This document shows, one piece after another, positions 1-11,082 of a DNA stretch of 64,000 nt; position 1 is the first letter of the stretch, and every line of letters starts with the position of its first letter. Source of the stretch: Craterostigma plantagineum (Eukaryota; Streptophyta; Magnoliopsida; Lamiales; Linderniaceae); NCBI GenBank assembly GCA_027422505.1, contig JAPQWV010000127.1:1488001-1552000 (forward strand), written 5' to 3'. The notes under the pieces were generated by a model. It had not been told where the DNA came from. It did no database searches and was given only the letters and a program-made list of their open reading frames with translations. The position numbers and the translations under genes are program-made.

Positions 1-341
1 TCCACCCTAGTAAATGTTAATATTTGACGTGAAAGTTTTTGCATTTATAAAAAAAGTTTTAAAGATCCAATTTTGATAAAATTCAGAGATATGGACCCAA
101 AAGTACGCAACTGTTACGCAACGCATATCAACTGGTATCAAATGACCGTTTTCTGTTATTTCAGCATCATGAAGTGATACTGAAAAACAATGAAGTGGTA
201 CTCTGAACAATGAAGTGATATTGCAGAACAAGAAACTGTTTCTGCGCAAATCTGAGTCCTTAAAAATATGGCTGAGAGAGTCCTAAAAGCTAAATAAAAG
301 TGGAGGTTGAAACGAAAATGACCTTATAGTTAAATTATATA

Positions 342-548
342 CTCCCTCTGTTCCAAAATACATGTCGTTTAAGGATATTACACGCATATTAAGAAATAAC
401 GTAAAATCTCAATTTTACCCTTAATTAATTATCTTATCTAATTTAATTTAACAATTTCTATTAAATCTAAGGGGTAAAACGGGAAATAATCAATATTATT
501 TATCTTGAAAACCGTAAAACGACATGTATTATGAAGCAGAGGGAATAG
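342..548. mobile_element. Stowaway-type MITE
   Basis: The left end reads CTCCCTCTGTTCC and the right end, reverse complemented, reads CTATTCCCTCTGCTTC. Both then continue into the shared ACATGTCGTTT. TA dinucleotides flank both sides (340-341 and 549-550), as expected for a Tc1/Mariner-derived Stowaway element. The 207-bp body is AT-rich and has no coding capacity. It ends about 50 bp before the copia target-site duplication. Confidence 0.8.
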
Positions 549-602
549 TAGTTATCTAAAATATAAGACGATGCTATAAAAAAACATAATATTTAGAATA
601 CC

Positions 603-1142
603 TGTTGAAGATGACCTTTGGGTCTATAAAAGTGACGCATTCAAGCATATGGACAAGGTTCACGTGGGTTTGAAAAATAATAAGGACAAAAGGTGATAAA
701 AAGAAATAATAAATAAGAAGAAATCAATTTGTATTCTTTGAGAGGAGCCGCATGGATAGACAAATAAGTGCACCTATATTGAATAAAAGGACGTTCATGA
801 GGTAAGCACTTACGTACAAGCCCATACAGGTTCGCCTATAAATAGGCTACTCGAGCGAAGGAAATAAATCACCAACCACATCTGATCTTTCCTCTGATCA
901 TTATATATTTATAGTTTCTTTCTCCTAAGTCGTTGTAGCTGTCATTTATATCACGTCAGTGTACGTGTTTGTAATCTCTCCACATAATAAAGAAGTTCTA
1001 CCCTCCGGCCCGTGGACGTAGGTCATTCTGACCGAACCACGTAAATCTCGTGTCATTGTCCAAATTTATTTTTCGTCTCTTTTATTTATTATCCTCATTT
1101 TTCGGGCAAAATAATTATCGGAGATTTCCGCATGTCCTAACA
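603..1142 (+). repeat. 5' LTR of copia element 1
   Basis: This 540-bp LTR starts TGTTGAAG and ends CCTAACA. A TATA box (TATAAATA, about 837-844) marks the U3 promoter, and an AATAAAG polyadenylation-like signal lies near 986-992. It differs from the 3' LTR by one extra T near the start and one A/G difference near the end. Confidence 0.96.
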
Positions 1143-1145
1143 AAT

Positions 1146-1158
1146 TGGTATCAGAGCC
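1146..1158 (+). other. Primer-binding site of copia element 1
   Basis: TGGTATCAGAGCC begins three bases after the 5' LTR. It is the standard plant copia sequence complementary to the 3' end of initiator methionine tRNA and primes minus-strand synthesis. Confidence 0.93.
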
Positions 1159-1181
1159 AACCCGATTTATTTTTAGCCACC

Positions 1182-4100
1182 ATGACGATAACAAAGATGT
1201 CAATTGAAAAGTTCGACAGAAATGTCAACTTTGCAATGTGGAGTCTCAAGATGGAGGCCATACTCATTCAAGACGGTTGCGAGGTGGCGCTTGAAGGCGC
1301 AAAGAAGAAACCAACCGAAATGAAGGACGATCAATTTAATGAATTGGACAAGAAAGCCAGATCGGCTATTATATTAAATCTCTCGTACGAAGTTTTACAA
1401 GAAGTTGCCACGGAGACGACGGCCATGGGTATGTGGGATGCGTTAAAAGCTATCTACATGAAGAAGACTAAGGAGAATCGGCTTTATTTAAAGCAGAAGC
1501 TATACAGTATGAAAATGACGGAAGGTACTTCTATACTCTCGCATCTCGATAAATTCGATTCTATCATTATTGATTTGGCGAACGTAGAAGTCAAAGTGAC
1601 GGACGAAGATCAGGCCATAATATTGTTGTGTTCCCTTCCCTCGTCTTTAAAGCATTTTCGTGACACTATTATATATGGAAAAGATACGATATCATATTCT
1701 AGTGTCAAATCCGCTTTACAATCGAAAGAACAGATAGACAGGGATATTACGGGAGAAACAAGTGGTAGCCAGGCAGAAGGTCTGTTTGCACGGGGAAGAC
1801 CAGAGCGTAGAGACGCTGAAAGTAGCAGAGCTAAAGAAAGGTCGAAATCCAGGTACAGAAATAAAGTCTGTAATTTTTGCAAGAAAAAGGGACACATTAA
1901 AGCTGATTGTTTTAAATTAAAAAATAAGGAGAAAAATAATCAGCAATTTAATAAACCCGCTGAAGCTAGTTTAGCTGCTGATGAGAGCGATGGAACTATT
2001 TTTGTAGCAACTGCAAATATTGTTAGGTCTGATAATGAGTGGATCTTAGATTCGGGTTGTTCTTACCACATAAGTCGGAGTCGAGATTATTTTTCCACAT
2101 ATGAAAAATTCGATGGTGGATATGTCTTAATGGGAAATGATGCTCCGTGTAAAGTTGTTGGTAAAGGCACAGTTATGATCAAGATGTTCGACGGAATCAT
2201 CCGAACGCTCACGGAAGTCAGACATGTTCCAGATATGAAGAGAAATCTTATCTCTTTAGGCACACTTGAATCTCAAGGGTGCAGGTTCTCAGGTGAAGGT
2301 GGAGTTTTAAAGATTGCCAGAGGTGCCCTTGTCGTGATGAAAGCTTGCAGGTCTGGAAATTTGTATATTTTGCAGGGAACTACTGTTACAGGTTCCGCTG
2401 CAGTTTCGACATCCCCGGAGGTTGATACCACGAGATTATGGCATATGCGACTTGGACACATGGGAGAAAAAGGCTTGACGATTTTAAGCAAGCGGGGCCT
2501 ACTTTGCGGTCAAAGTACTGGTAAGATGGACTTTTGCGAACATTGTATTTTTGGGAAGCAGAAACGAGTCAGCTTCAATTCGCCAGCTGTCCACAGGACA
2601 AAAGGTACTTTGGACTATATTCATTCTGATGTATGGGGTCCTTCTCGTGTTCCGTCCAAAGGTGGTGCAAGATATATGTTGACTTTCATTGATGATTTTT
2701 CAAGGAAAGTCTGGGTCTATTTTCTTAAACAGAAAAGTGATGTTTTCCTAACATTTAAACAATGGAAAGCTTTGATTGAAAAGCAGACAGGAAAACAGAT
2801 CAAACGATTGCGGACAGATAATGGCTTAGAATTTTGCGGAAGCGAGTTCAATGAGTTCTGCAAGAATGAAGGAATTGCTCGACATCACACTGTTCGAATG
2901 ACGCCTCAACAAAATGGTGTTGCCGAGCGCATGAATCGGACGCTTTTAGAGAGAGCTCGATGTATGATCTCCAACGCTGGGTTGACAAATGATTTTTGGG
3001 CTGAAGCTATCGCCGCAGCATGTTATATTGTCAACCGTTCACCGTGTTCACCGATCAATTTCAAGACTCCTGAGGAAGTATGGTCAGGTACTCCTACTGA
3101 TTACTCAAACTTAAGAATATTTGGGTACCCAGCTTATATGCACGTAAACGAGGGAAAGTTAGAGCCTAGAGCTAAGAAATGTATTTTCCTCGGTTACGCT
3201 TCAGGGGTGAAAGGATATAGATTATATAATCCTGATCCCAAGTCACCCAAATTTATAATTAGCAGAGATGTTACTTTTGACGAGTCTTCTATGTTACATC
3301 CTTCGAAAGAGTCTACTAACTCTTCTAATCAAGAAAAGAAGGATAGTGTACACAGCGAGGTGGAGCTCGAGATCAATAAAGATCCTTCAGATGATCCTGC
3401 TACGAGTTCAACAGATCAGAATGAACCAAAACCTGATTCAGATCATGTTGAAGATGAAAGCACCGAGCAAGAATATTCTATAGCCAGAGATAGGGAGAGA
3501 CGAGAGATTCGACTACCACAGCGGTACGTAAATTTAGTTTCGTACGCTTTATCAGTGGCGCAAGAAACAGGTGGAGGCGGCGAACCTTCTACCTATTCGG
3601 AGGCAATTAGCGATGTTAATTCTGATAAGTGGCTGGTAGCAATGAATGAAGAAATTGAGTCTCTGCACAAGAACGGTACGTGGATTCTTGTTCCTCCGCC
3701 GAAGAAAAAGAAAATAGTCGGATGTAAGTGGGTCTTCAAAAAGAAAGAAGGTTTATCTGGTACGGACGATGCAAGGTATAAGGCACGATTAGTCGCGAAA
3801 GGCTATAGTCAGGTACAAGGTGTTGATTTTAATGATGTTTTCTCACCTGTTGTTAGACATAGCTCTATTCGTGTATTACTTGCATTCGTTGCCATGTATG
3901 ATTTGGAGTTAGAACAGCTTGACGTCAAGACGGCGTTCTTACATGGTGATTTAGATGAACAGATTTATATGAAGCAACCTGAAGGCTTCATAGTTGAAGG
4001 CAAGGAAGACCAAGTTTGCCTGTTGAAGAAATCCTTATACGAATTAAAGCAGTCTCCAAGACAGTGGTATAAACGTTTTGATTCTTTCATGTTGGGTCAT

Positions 4101-5150
4101 GGTTTCTCCAGGAGCAAGTATGATAGTTGTGTTTACTTCCGGAAGTTAAATGACAGTTCGTTCATTTATCTATTGTTATATGTTGATGACATGCTCATTG
4201 CGGCTAAGAATCTTGCAGAAATTCACCAGTTGAAGGCCTTATTGAATGGTGAATTTGAAATGAAGGATTTAGGAGCAGCTAAGAAGATTCTTGGTATGGA
4301 GATTAGACGTGATAGAGGAGTTGGTAAGTTATACCTGACCCAGGAAAGTTACCTCAAGAAGGTTTTAGAGAGATTTGGCATGAGCGATGCCAAACCAGTC
4401 AGCACTCCTCTTGCTAGCCATTTTAGGCTAAGCGCTGCTCAGTCACCATCATCAGATGAGGAAGAAGCGTACATGGCACGAGTTCCTTACTCTAGTGCAG
4501 TCGGCAGTATTATGTATGCAATGGTATGTACACGTCCTGATATTTCACAGGCTGTTAGTGTTGTTAGCAGGTATATGGCTAATCCAGGAAAAGAACACTG
4601 GCAAGCAGTGAAGTGGATTCTCAGATACTTGAAGGGTACTCTAAGCTTTTGTTTGGAGTTTGGCAGAAACAGTGATACTCTCGTTGGCTTCGTCGATTCA
4701 GACTACGCAGGTGATCTCGATAAACGACGATCTCTTACTGGTTATGTATTTTCTATTGGAGGTTGTGCAGTTAGCTGGAAAGCAACTCTACAGCATGTAG
4801 TGGCGTTGTCTACCACTGAAGCAGAATACATAGCGATTACTGATGCGATCAAGGAAGCATTATGGTTGACAGGGTTATTCAGCGAATTAACCCAGAATCA
4901 GGGAGTCATTACTATTTTCTGTGATAGTCAAAGTGCGATTCATTTGACTAAGGATCAGATGTATCACGAAAGGACTAAACATATTGATGTTAAGTATCAT
5001 TTTATTCGTGAGATCATTGCAGATAAGAAGGTGTTTATCAAGAAGATCAACACGAAGGATAATCCTGCAGATTTGTTTACGAAAGCTCTTCCAGTTTTCA
5101 AGTTCAAGCATTGCTTGGACTTGATCGGTGTTTCAGAAATGGTGAACTAG
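1182..5150 (+). CDS. copia gag-pol polyprotein, intact
   Basis: One open frame of 1322 residues from the ATG at 1182, in good context (GCCACCATGA). The frame also runs upstream into the LTR, but that ATG at 1050 precedes the primer-binding site and is unlikely to be used. In order: gag with a UBN2-type region; a CX2CX4HX4C zinc knuckle near residue 230; protease with DSGCS near residue 290; the GAG-pre-integrase segment ([14 protein letters not shown]); an integrase core with the HSDVWGP, TDNG and [11 protein letters not shown] blocks; reverse transcriptase with KTAFLHGDL and YVDDML near residue 1000; and RNase H with SDYAGD, STTEAEY and CDSQSA. No stop or frameshift was seen, so the copy may be autonomous. 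Activity cannot be judged from sequence alone. Confidence 0.95.
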   Translation: MTITKMSIEKFDRNVNFAMWSLKMEAILIQDGCEVALEGAKKKPTEMKDDQFNELDKKARSAIILNLSYEVLQEVATETTAMGMWDALKAIYMKKTKENRLYLKQKLYSMKMTEGTSILSHLDKFDSIIIDLANVEVKVTDEDQAIILLCSLPSSLKHFRDTIIYGKDTISYSSVKSALQSKEQIDRDITGETSGSQAEGLFARGRPERRDAESSRAKERSKSRYRNKVCNFCKKKGHIKADCFKLKNKEKNNQQFNKPAEASLAADESDGTIFVATANIVRSDNEWILDSGCSYHISRSRDYFSTYEKFDGGYVLMGNDAPCKVVGKGTVMIKMFDGIIRTLTEVRHVPDMKRNLISLGTLESQGCRFSGEGGVLKIARGALVVMKACRSGNLYILQGTTVTGSAAVSTSPEVDTTRLWHMRLGHMGEKGLTILSKRGLLCGQSTGKMDFCEHCIFGKQKRVSFNSPAVHRTKGTLDYIHSDVWGPSRVPSKGGARYMLTFIDDFSRKVWVYFLKQKSDVFLTFKQWKALIEKQTGKQIKRLRTDNGLEFCGSEFNEFCKNEGIARHHTVRMTPQQNGVAERMNRTLLERARCMISNAGLTNDFWAEAIAAACYIVNRSPCSPINFKTPEEVWSGTPTDYSNLRIFGYPAYMHVNEGKLEPRAKKCIFLGYASGVKGYRLYNPDPKSPKFIISRDVTFDESSMLHPSKESTNSSNQEKKDSVHSEVELEINKDPSDDPATSSTDQNEPKPDSDHVEDESTEQEYSIARDRERREIRLPQRYVNLVSYALSVAQETGGGGEPSTYSEAISDVNSDKWLVAMNEEIESLHKNGTWILVPPPKKKKIVGCKWVFKKKEGLSGTDDARYKARLVAKGYSQVQGVDFNDVFSPVVRHSSIRVLLAFVAMYDLELEQLDVKTAFLHGDLDEQIYMKQPEGFIVEGKEDQVCLLKKSLYELKQSPRQWYKRFDSFMLGHGFSRSKYDSCVYFRKLNDSSFIYLLLYVDDMLIAAKNLAEIHQLKALLNGEFEMKDLGAAKKILGMEIRRDRGVGKLYLTQESYLKKVLERFGMSDAKPVSTPLASHFRLSAAQSPSSDEEEAYMARVPYSSAVGSIMYAMVCTRPDISQAVSVVSRYMANPGKEHWQAVKWILRYLKGTLSFCLEFGRNSDTLVGFVDSDYAGDLDKRRSLTGYVFSIGGCAVSWKATLQHVVALSTTEAEYIAITDAIKEALWLTGLFSELTQNQGVITIFCDSQSAIHLTKDQMYHERTKHIDVKYHFIREIIADKKVFIKKINTKDNPADLFTKALPVFKFKHCLDLIGVSEMVN

Positions 5151-5236
5151 CCCTTTGGGGCTAAGGTCGGAGGAAGATAAAAGTATTCTAAATTAAGGTG
5201 GAGTAATCTACGGCACCAAAGGTCAAGGTGGAGATT

Positions 5237-5775
5237 TGTTGAAGATGACCTTGGGTCTATAAAAGTGACGCATTCAAGCATATGGACAAGGTTCACGTGG
5301 GTTTGAAAAATAATAAGGACAAAAGGTGATAAAAAGAAATAATAAATAAGAAGAAATCAATTTGTATTCTTTGAGAGGAGCCGCATGGATAGACAAATAA
5401 GTGCACCTATATTGAATAAAAGGACGTTCATGAGGTAAGCACTTACGTACAAGCCCATACAGGTTCGCCTATAAATAGGCTACTCGAGCGAAGGAAATAA
5501 ATCACCAACCACATCTGATCTTTCCTCTGATCATTATATATTTATAGTTTCTTTCTCCTAAGTCGTTGTAGCTGTCATTTATATCACGTCAGTGTACGTG
5601 TTTGTAATCTCTCCACATAATAAAGAAGTTCTACCCTCCGGCCCGTGGACGTAGGTCATTCTGACCGAACCACGTAAATCTCGTGTCATTGTCCAAATTT
5701 ATTTTTCGTCTCTTTTATTTATTATCCTCATTTTTCGGGCAAAATAATTATCGGGGATTTCCGCATGTCCTAACA
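5237..5775 (+). repeat. 3' LTR of copia element 1
   Basis: This 539-bp direct repeat of the 5' LTR starts TGTTGAAG and ends CCTAACA. It is followed at once by the ATACC target duplication. It is nearly identical to the 5' copy. Confidence 0.96.
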
Positions 5776-5780
5776 ATACC

Positions 5781-6360
5781 AGAAATAACTGTTTTACCTC
5801 GTTCACGTTGTCCAGTAAAATCATGCCATGTCATCACTCTATTCTTGCTCCGACCCTGGTCGTAGAAATAGGGCCCACACCCATTGACATAGGGAGAAGG
5901 AAAAACAAATCGCTGTTCTTAAAAATTACTTAGTTAACGTCTGTCGCTTATAAATAATTAGATTCCCCACACTCAATTTTTTAATTATATTACTAATATA
6001 AAATGGATGGATCAACTTCATGAAATTATGATCAACATTGTGAACGTCATCGGCGGTGGCGCTCTGATGAAACTATTAAATGGAGTTGCAGACTCTACTA
6101 TTTATTTCTTTATTACGAAAGATTCCTTCACTTCATCTCAAACTCTTTCAATTCATCCTCCCCACGACGAGAACCGTTGAAGTCATTATTAATCAAAGAT
6201 CACCATTCACCACCACCCTGGCCTTCACTATGCATTCTTATTTTCATATTACATTCTAATTAATCGTATATATTTATTAACTTGTATATCTAAATTTCCA
6301 AAATTATCAAGATTGGGTTTAGTAAATTCTTTTAAGATAGTTAATATAGTGTCGTCGGGT
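5781..6360. other. Intergenic, no gene seen
   Basis: AT-rich sequence without a supported open reading frame or clear repeat. It lies between the copia element and the promoter-like segment that follows. Confidence 0.5.
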
Positions 6361-6480
6361 TCTTCCGCCCAGGCCCGAACAAAGCCCAAGATAAAGCCCA
6401 TTTATTAGATGTCGCCCGTCTATTTAAACCAAAACCGTTCTCGAACCCTTCTCAGCTTAGGGTTTCGGCTACTCACTTTT
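6361..6480 (+). promoter_or_regulatory. Ribosomal-protein-type promoter (site II and telo-box)
   Basis: Several AGCCCA/GGCCCG boxes (6373-6402) are followed by a TATA-like TATTTAAA (6420-6427) and a telo-box TTAGGGTTT (6458-6466). This order is typical of plant genes for ribosomal proteins and other translation components. No intact gene follows, so the promoter looks orphaned. Confidence 0.5.
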
Positions 6481-6497
6481 CTTTTCTTCTTCCTTCC

Positions 6498-6670
6498 ATG
6501 GCGTGGCTATTTTACTTGGACAAAAACTTCGTCCTTTTGTTTTAATCCTTTATATTTTGCTTGTGTTACTTGCACTGTATTAGAGGCTTCTCCGAATAAT
6601 GGAGAAACGTCTGATTTTTTGAGTGCAGAAATCGAAAGCTGAGCTTCGAATCAGCGGCGGCCAGACAACC
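6498..6670 (+). pseudogene. Possible relic of a ribosomal protein L35 gene
   Basis: An ATGGCG in a plausible start context lies at 6498. From about 6624 the bases CAGAAATCGAAAGCTGAGCT encode QKSKAEL, which matches the N-terminal region of plant RPL35 (HELRQKSKAEL). The match is short, no other conserved L35 block was found downstream, and the frame is broken. The promoter type upstream agrees with a ribosomal protein gene. It could be coincidence or the 5' end of a non-coding transcript. Confidence 0.25.
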
Positions 6671-7866
6671 GTTGAGATGGATCCACAGATGAGCTTGCCT
6701 GTTTTATCTTTCAATGGCGCTCGTCTACTAATTCCATCTCACATTCTGTAATTGTACGGTTTCAATATTTGATAGCTCCGTAAAATTGGATCGAAGTGTC
6801 TTTGGGACAAGAACATTCAACTTGTTTGGAGTTTGGAGAAGAATATATTCAGAAAGGACTTGTTTAAATCTTCCAGTAATACTGCGACAAAACTGATTAG
6901 AAGTTGAACTATCATTTTTTTTAAAGACATGTATACATAACTAATGATGGATGAAGGACACTGTTGCTCTATTCCTCCGTGAATTGCAGGCAAGTTCGAT
7001 GGTACTTTGATTTAGTCCAGTAAATTTGTAAAAAGACTGAGAATAATAAAGAAGACGTACAATTAAATTGATTGCTGAGATTTGAAGAATCAGATTGATT
7101 ATTGCTTAATTGAAAGAAACCTCAAGTTATGGAGTAGATGGGCTCAGCTCAAGAGCCTTAAAATTAGAAAATATTAAATGTAAAAATACGGAGACTTTAG
7201 TGTTAGTAGTCCACATAACAGGCCCGCCCCGCCCCGCTTGACCCGATCCACGAACGCGAACAATCAGAGCAGAGAATATATACCCTGTTGCAGGACAGCA
7301 CTTTGCAATGCTAGAAGAATAGACACTTCGTTTTCATTTGTACCTATCAACCACCAATTTAATCTACAGAAACAAGGAGAAGATGACGACGACGATGCTT
7401 TCAATATTACAGATAAGAACAAGCGATCGATGCAAGAATGGTCCCATGATATCAGATTCTAAAGCAGGGCAGCAGTTTATCCACTGGAGGAACAGCTTAG
7501 GACCACTGACCTTTGACATCTGTCTGTACAGAAACTCTCCAAGAACTACTACCCATTAATCAATCTCATTTGGACCTCAAATTCGATCCTTTTTTTTTGC
7601 AGATGAGCCCTTCTATGATGTTCGGTTGATCTGATATGAACTGAGCTGGTAAAGTCGGGATCTTTTTTGCTGTTTATGGTCCTGGGATTGTACAACTATC
7701 AAGGACCATGAACGCCATCAGTCCTCCTACATAAGCCTTTCGAAAATAATTTTCCTGGACAACTGTGGTCCATTCGGTGCAATCCAAAAAAAGGGGGGCT
7801 CGGGCGCAAATTTCTTCGATGATTAGCCTAAGCAGAGTGGAAAAAGATGTCTTGGGAAGCCATCAT
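6671..7866. other. Intergenic or transcribed non-coding; one hairpin
   Basis: No supported coding region. Short open frames at 7238-7462 and 7338-7559 show no recognisable family. A 12-bp imperfect stem (GTTTATGGTCCT at 7672-7683 against AGGACCATGAAC at 7702-7713) encloses an 18-base loop that itself contains the palindrome TTGTACAA. The last few hundred bases probably include the 3' UTR of the minus-strand gene that ends at 7867. Confidence 0.4.
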
Positions 7867-9609
7867 TCATCTTGATTGAACAAAAGGATACCTTGAGACG
7901 TAGTACTCTCCGACCCGTGCGGGCCCACTCCTAGCCAATATACCTTCGAGATCTCCGATGATTCTAGCGAGCCATATTTCTAAGTTCCTCTGAATTTCTT
8001 TGAAGTTGTTTCGGATAGAGTCCATATGCCTTCTCGTGGCTAGTTTCGCCTGGTCTTCAACTTCGCCGCCTTGCCAGCTCTTGCCAGTCTCGGCTTGTAA
8101 CGCCGTGAGCTTCTGATTAGTTTCAGACGCTCGTTGCTGTAGTCTGAACGCTTCTAGCAAGAACTCTGTTTGCCTCTGTGTTCGAAACTCAGAGCTTAGG
8201 GTAGAATCACATGGATCGCTGGCTTGCTTTGAAGGAGGAGACATAGGACAGAGAAAAAGAAAGCTTTTTGTCAACTAAGAAACAGTTTTATGTTAACATG
8301 AGATTGAAGGATGAAGACGTTGTGCACTGTACCATTCTTCTGCATATGTCGTCGATTTTTTCGGCCAAGGATTGGTATCTCTTGGCCTGTTTTCGCAGCT
8401 GGGAAGGCATTTTCGACAGGTCGTCTTTCCCAATTACTTCCAAGTTCTGCAGTTCTTGCTCGAGAACTCTTAATTTAGACGAAATCCCGGCGGAGTTTCC
8501 ATCAACCTTCCATGGAGACTCCCTTCTGAGATAAGAAATGAACAGAGACATAAAAACCATAGAATAACAGTTTCCATACTTGTGGTTCCATTATAAAGGA
8601 AACCTATGAATTTACCTAGCAACGAAATTCTTCGACTGGTAATGCGATTCAAGAGCTTCATATTGCTTATCCTGCATTTTTGTTTTCCAGAATCCAAACT
8701 TAAGACCAGCAATCAAAATTCTAATCTTGAATGAATATACGACGCAAGCTCTTCTGACCAAGAATCCAAGGTAGTATAGTGGTAGAGGGAAAAAGTTCAT
8801 AAAAAAAACATGGAGATTACACACACAAAGAGACAGAAAGAGGCGATCTTTCAGAGCTTCACCTGCCATAGACTAGTTTTGTCAGACCAAAACTTCGAAT
8901 CAACAGCAGAAGCAGAGTGACTCAAGAAGCTCGAAGCACCAAACCCTCTACTACTACTATTATCCCCACCACCGCCGCCGCCGCCGCCGCCATTATCATC
9001 ACTTTCACCGTACATCACAGACCTAATCTCCTCATCATCGACGACGCCTTGCTCGGAAACTGAAACGCCACTCTTCCCATACCCAAAACCCATCTCAGAA
9101 CCGTAAAAAGCTTCCTCGCCATTCCTACTCAGGAAGCTCAACATCTCATCCTTCTCGCTGACCTCCCTCCTCAAACCCTCGATGTTAGCCTTCAAATCGG
9201 CCTCGACGCCTTCGAGCTCTTCGATTTTACCCTTCAGGTAAGCTATTTCCTCGCCGCCGTCTTCGATCTGCTGCAATAGCCTCTTCTCCTCTTGCTGCCA
9301 GGCGTGCCTATGGCTGGCGTAGATCTCCACGACCCTCGCATTCGCCTTTGAGTCCTCTTTTCTGCGGTAGTGGAGCTGATTCAGCTCGTCCTCGGCCTGC
9401 ATTAGCTTGAAGGCGAGGGCTTTGTTCTGTCTGCGAAGGGTTGAGAGGAGGGTTAGGGTGTTCTTGGGTAATAGCCCGAGGAACAGCGTGAAACTGAGAC
9501 CCAAGTAGGAGGTGAAAAGCTTCTTAAAAGGGCCGTGCTCGTCGCTGTCGTCGTCCTTTTGGTGCGCTTGTTGTGTGTTTTCTTTGCCGTGATGTTCTTG
9601 GGCAGCCAT
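7867..9609 (-). CDS. Coiled-coil protein, cytomatrix-like plant family
   Basis: Four exons on the minus strand (9609-8863, 8671-8616, 8525-8333, 8226-7867) give 451 residues with all phases closing. The splice sites are CAG|GTGAAG, AG|GTAAAT and ATG|GTACAG with normal AG acceptors. A hydrophilic N-terminus of about 28 residues is followed by a hydrophobic patch near residues 33-46 (LGLSFTLFLGLLP). Long charged coiled-coil stretches come next (about 50-165, then the exon 3 and 4 region), with a Gly run near residue 210. The layout matches an uncharacterised plant family labelled cytomatrix protein-like; no biochemical role is known to me. The hydrophobic patch could anchor it to a membrane, which is inference. 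Confidence 0.82.
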
Positions 9610-9642
9610 TGTTGTGCAATTAAAGCTGTCTGATATTGGGAG

Positions 9643-9744
9643 GTGTGTTGTGTGTGTGTGTGTGTGGTCTTTGTGTTGTGTGTGAGTGATAAAGTGCTTC
9701 GCTTTATGAATGATTTGAGGTCTGAGGAGGGTAGTTGGTGTTTT

Positions 9745-9777
<33 letters not shown>
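9643..9777. repeat. TG and GA microsatellites in the 5' region of the coiled-coil gene
   Basis: A (TG)n tract at 9643-9667 and a (GA)n tract at 9748-9777 lie just upstream of the minus-strand start codon, within its likely 5' UTR or promoter. Such tracts are common in plant 5' UTRs and vary in length. Confidence 0.85.
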
Positions 9778-9780
<3 letters not shown>

Positions 9781-10815
9781 AATAGGTTTCTGTACTTTGT
9801 GGTGTTTACAACAGTACTCTTTTTTGGCAATTACCTCCGAAAAAAGTTCATAAAGCTATTCTCGTATCTTTTTATCACCGTGGATCGATCTATTTTTGTG
9901 GAAAGAGTAACTTCATATCAATCTGAATCTATAGCATGTTTGAATTTTGATAATATAGATATATATATAATATATGACGCATTTTAAAGCTTTGTTTATT
10001 TCGTGTATATTTATTTTTTCTTGTGAGGTGTTAGGCTACTCGGATATGATCGCGTGGCATCATCTGTCCCACCAATTACGTGGCTCTCTATGTCCCAAAT
10101 AATCACATTTGTTGAATTAAATATGACGGTTCACAAATTTTCTTTTTTATTTATTAATTTTTTAATTCCATATTCCACCAAATTATGAAATCGTCGTTAT
10201 TTCATGTTATTTATATGATAAAAATAAATAAACACATCCAATTTATTCATTATTTTATGACGATCAATTTGATGTCCATATCATATAGTTTTTTATCATC
10301 AGAAAAAGCAATTTTAACAGCGTGAGACAGGGTATGGGACAGATTGTGGGACGGAGGATTTCAACCGGGATATGACCGTTTTTTGAAGTGTGAAAGAAAG
10401 AGAAGACTAATGTAAATTTAAGCAAAATCCCCCTTACCATGACAAGTTTTTTTATTACTAGATTAAAAAATAACGAATGTCAAACAACTTTTTTCTTTAA
10501 TTAAAAACATATTAAATAGTAAAAGGACCACTATTATATCGAATTTGGTCAGAAACAAGGGATTGATGATTCAACATCAACGGTATGTGGCCTTGTCATT
10601 AATGAAGATGCAGTTTAGATTCCTCCTCCTCAATTCTCATGCAGAAAACAGAAAGTAGTTCAGGTTTTTATTATAAAATTTATTATTCAGCAGATCTTAT
10701 AAAAACCCGCATGATTGTAACTTTTTAGATCAACAGTTGACTTTCCAATAATTGTTTTCAATTCTTTTTCCCCAACAATGATTTTAAATACATTCATATA
10801 GTAAATAGAAAAAGA
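9778..10815. other. Intergenic, AT-rich, no gene seen
   Basis: AT-rich DNA between two divergent genes. I see no convincing open frame, RNA gene or terminal-repeat element. Confidence 0.5.
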
Positions 10816-10827
10816 AAAACACTCACG

Positions 10828-10930
10828 AGCCCGGCCCAGTTTGGCCCGTTATAAGGCCCAGACCGACAAAAGACATCAGCAGTTTCAAGAAACAATTTGA
10901 GCCCAATAAAATTCTGCAACGGCCCAAAGG
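10828..10930 (+). promoter_or_regulatory. GGCCCA/site II box cluster upstream of the PI31 gene
   Basis: Several GGCCCA or GGCCCG boxes lie 150-260 bp upstream of the start codon (CCGGCCCAG, TGGCCCGT, AGGCCCAG, CGGCCCAAA). These TCP-binding elements mark growth-associated housekeeping genes in plants, which suits a proteasome regulator. Confidence 0.5.
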
Positions 10931-11082
10931 ATTTCAACGGACTCTTCACGATATCCAATTCGGTTTGCAGAATGTACGACATATTGAACAACAGCAAAGG
11001 TTAAAAGCCGTAGAGAATTCGATCGACGCAACACCGAAAGGAAATTCTCGCTAGATTCTTACCGAAGGAAGAAGTACAGAGA

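Larger units (their letters stand above)
598..5780 (+). mobile_element. Complete Ty1/copia LTR retrotransposon (element 1)
   Basis: A full element lies between two copies of the 5-bp target duplication ATACC (598-602 and 5776-5780). Both LTRs start TG and end CA. A primer-binding site complementary to initiator Met tRNA (TGGTATCAGAGCC, 1146-1158) follows the 5' LTR. A purine-rich tract (about 5224-5234) precedes the 3' LTR. One uninterrupted gag-pol frame fills the interior. I count two differences between the LTRs, one indel and one substitution in about 540 bp, so the insertion is recent. The protein resembles the Tork/Tnt1-like group, but clade assignment needs a reverse transcriptase tree. 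Confidence 0.97.

Noticed and set aside
1610..1897. Antisense open frames within the copia polyproteins (also 2273-2491, 4887-5111, 51250-51863, 53247-53459)
   Set aside because: Shadows of the gag-pol frame; no independent start context or family.
7238..7559. Two overlapping plus-strand open frames of 73-74 codons
   Set aside because: No family resemblance, no splice context and low-complexity codons. Left as unassigned intergenic DNA.
7591..7660. Possible C/D-box snoRNA (GATGAG ... CTGA)
   Set aside because: Boxes are imperfect, no terminal stem flanks them and the spacing is wrong.
9643..9987. Plus-strand open frame starting in the TG repeat
   Set aside because: Encodes microsatellite-derived Cys/Val and Glu/Arg runs; it is the 5' region of the minus-strand gene.
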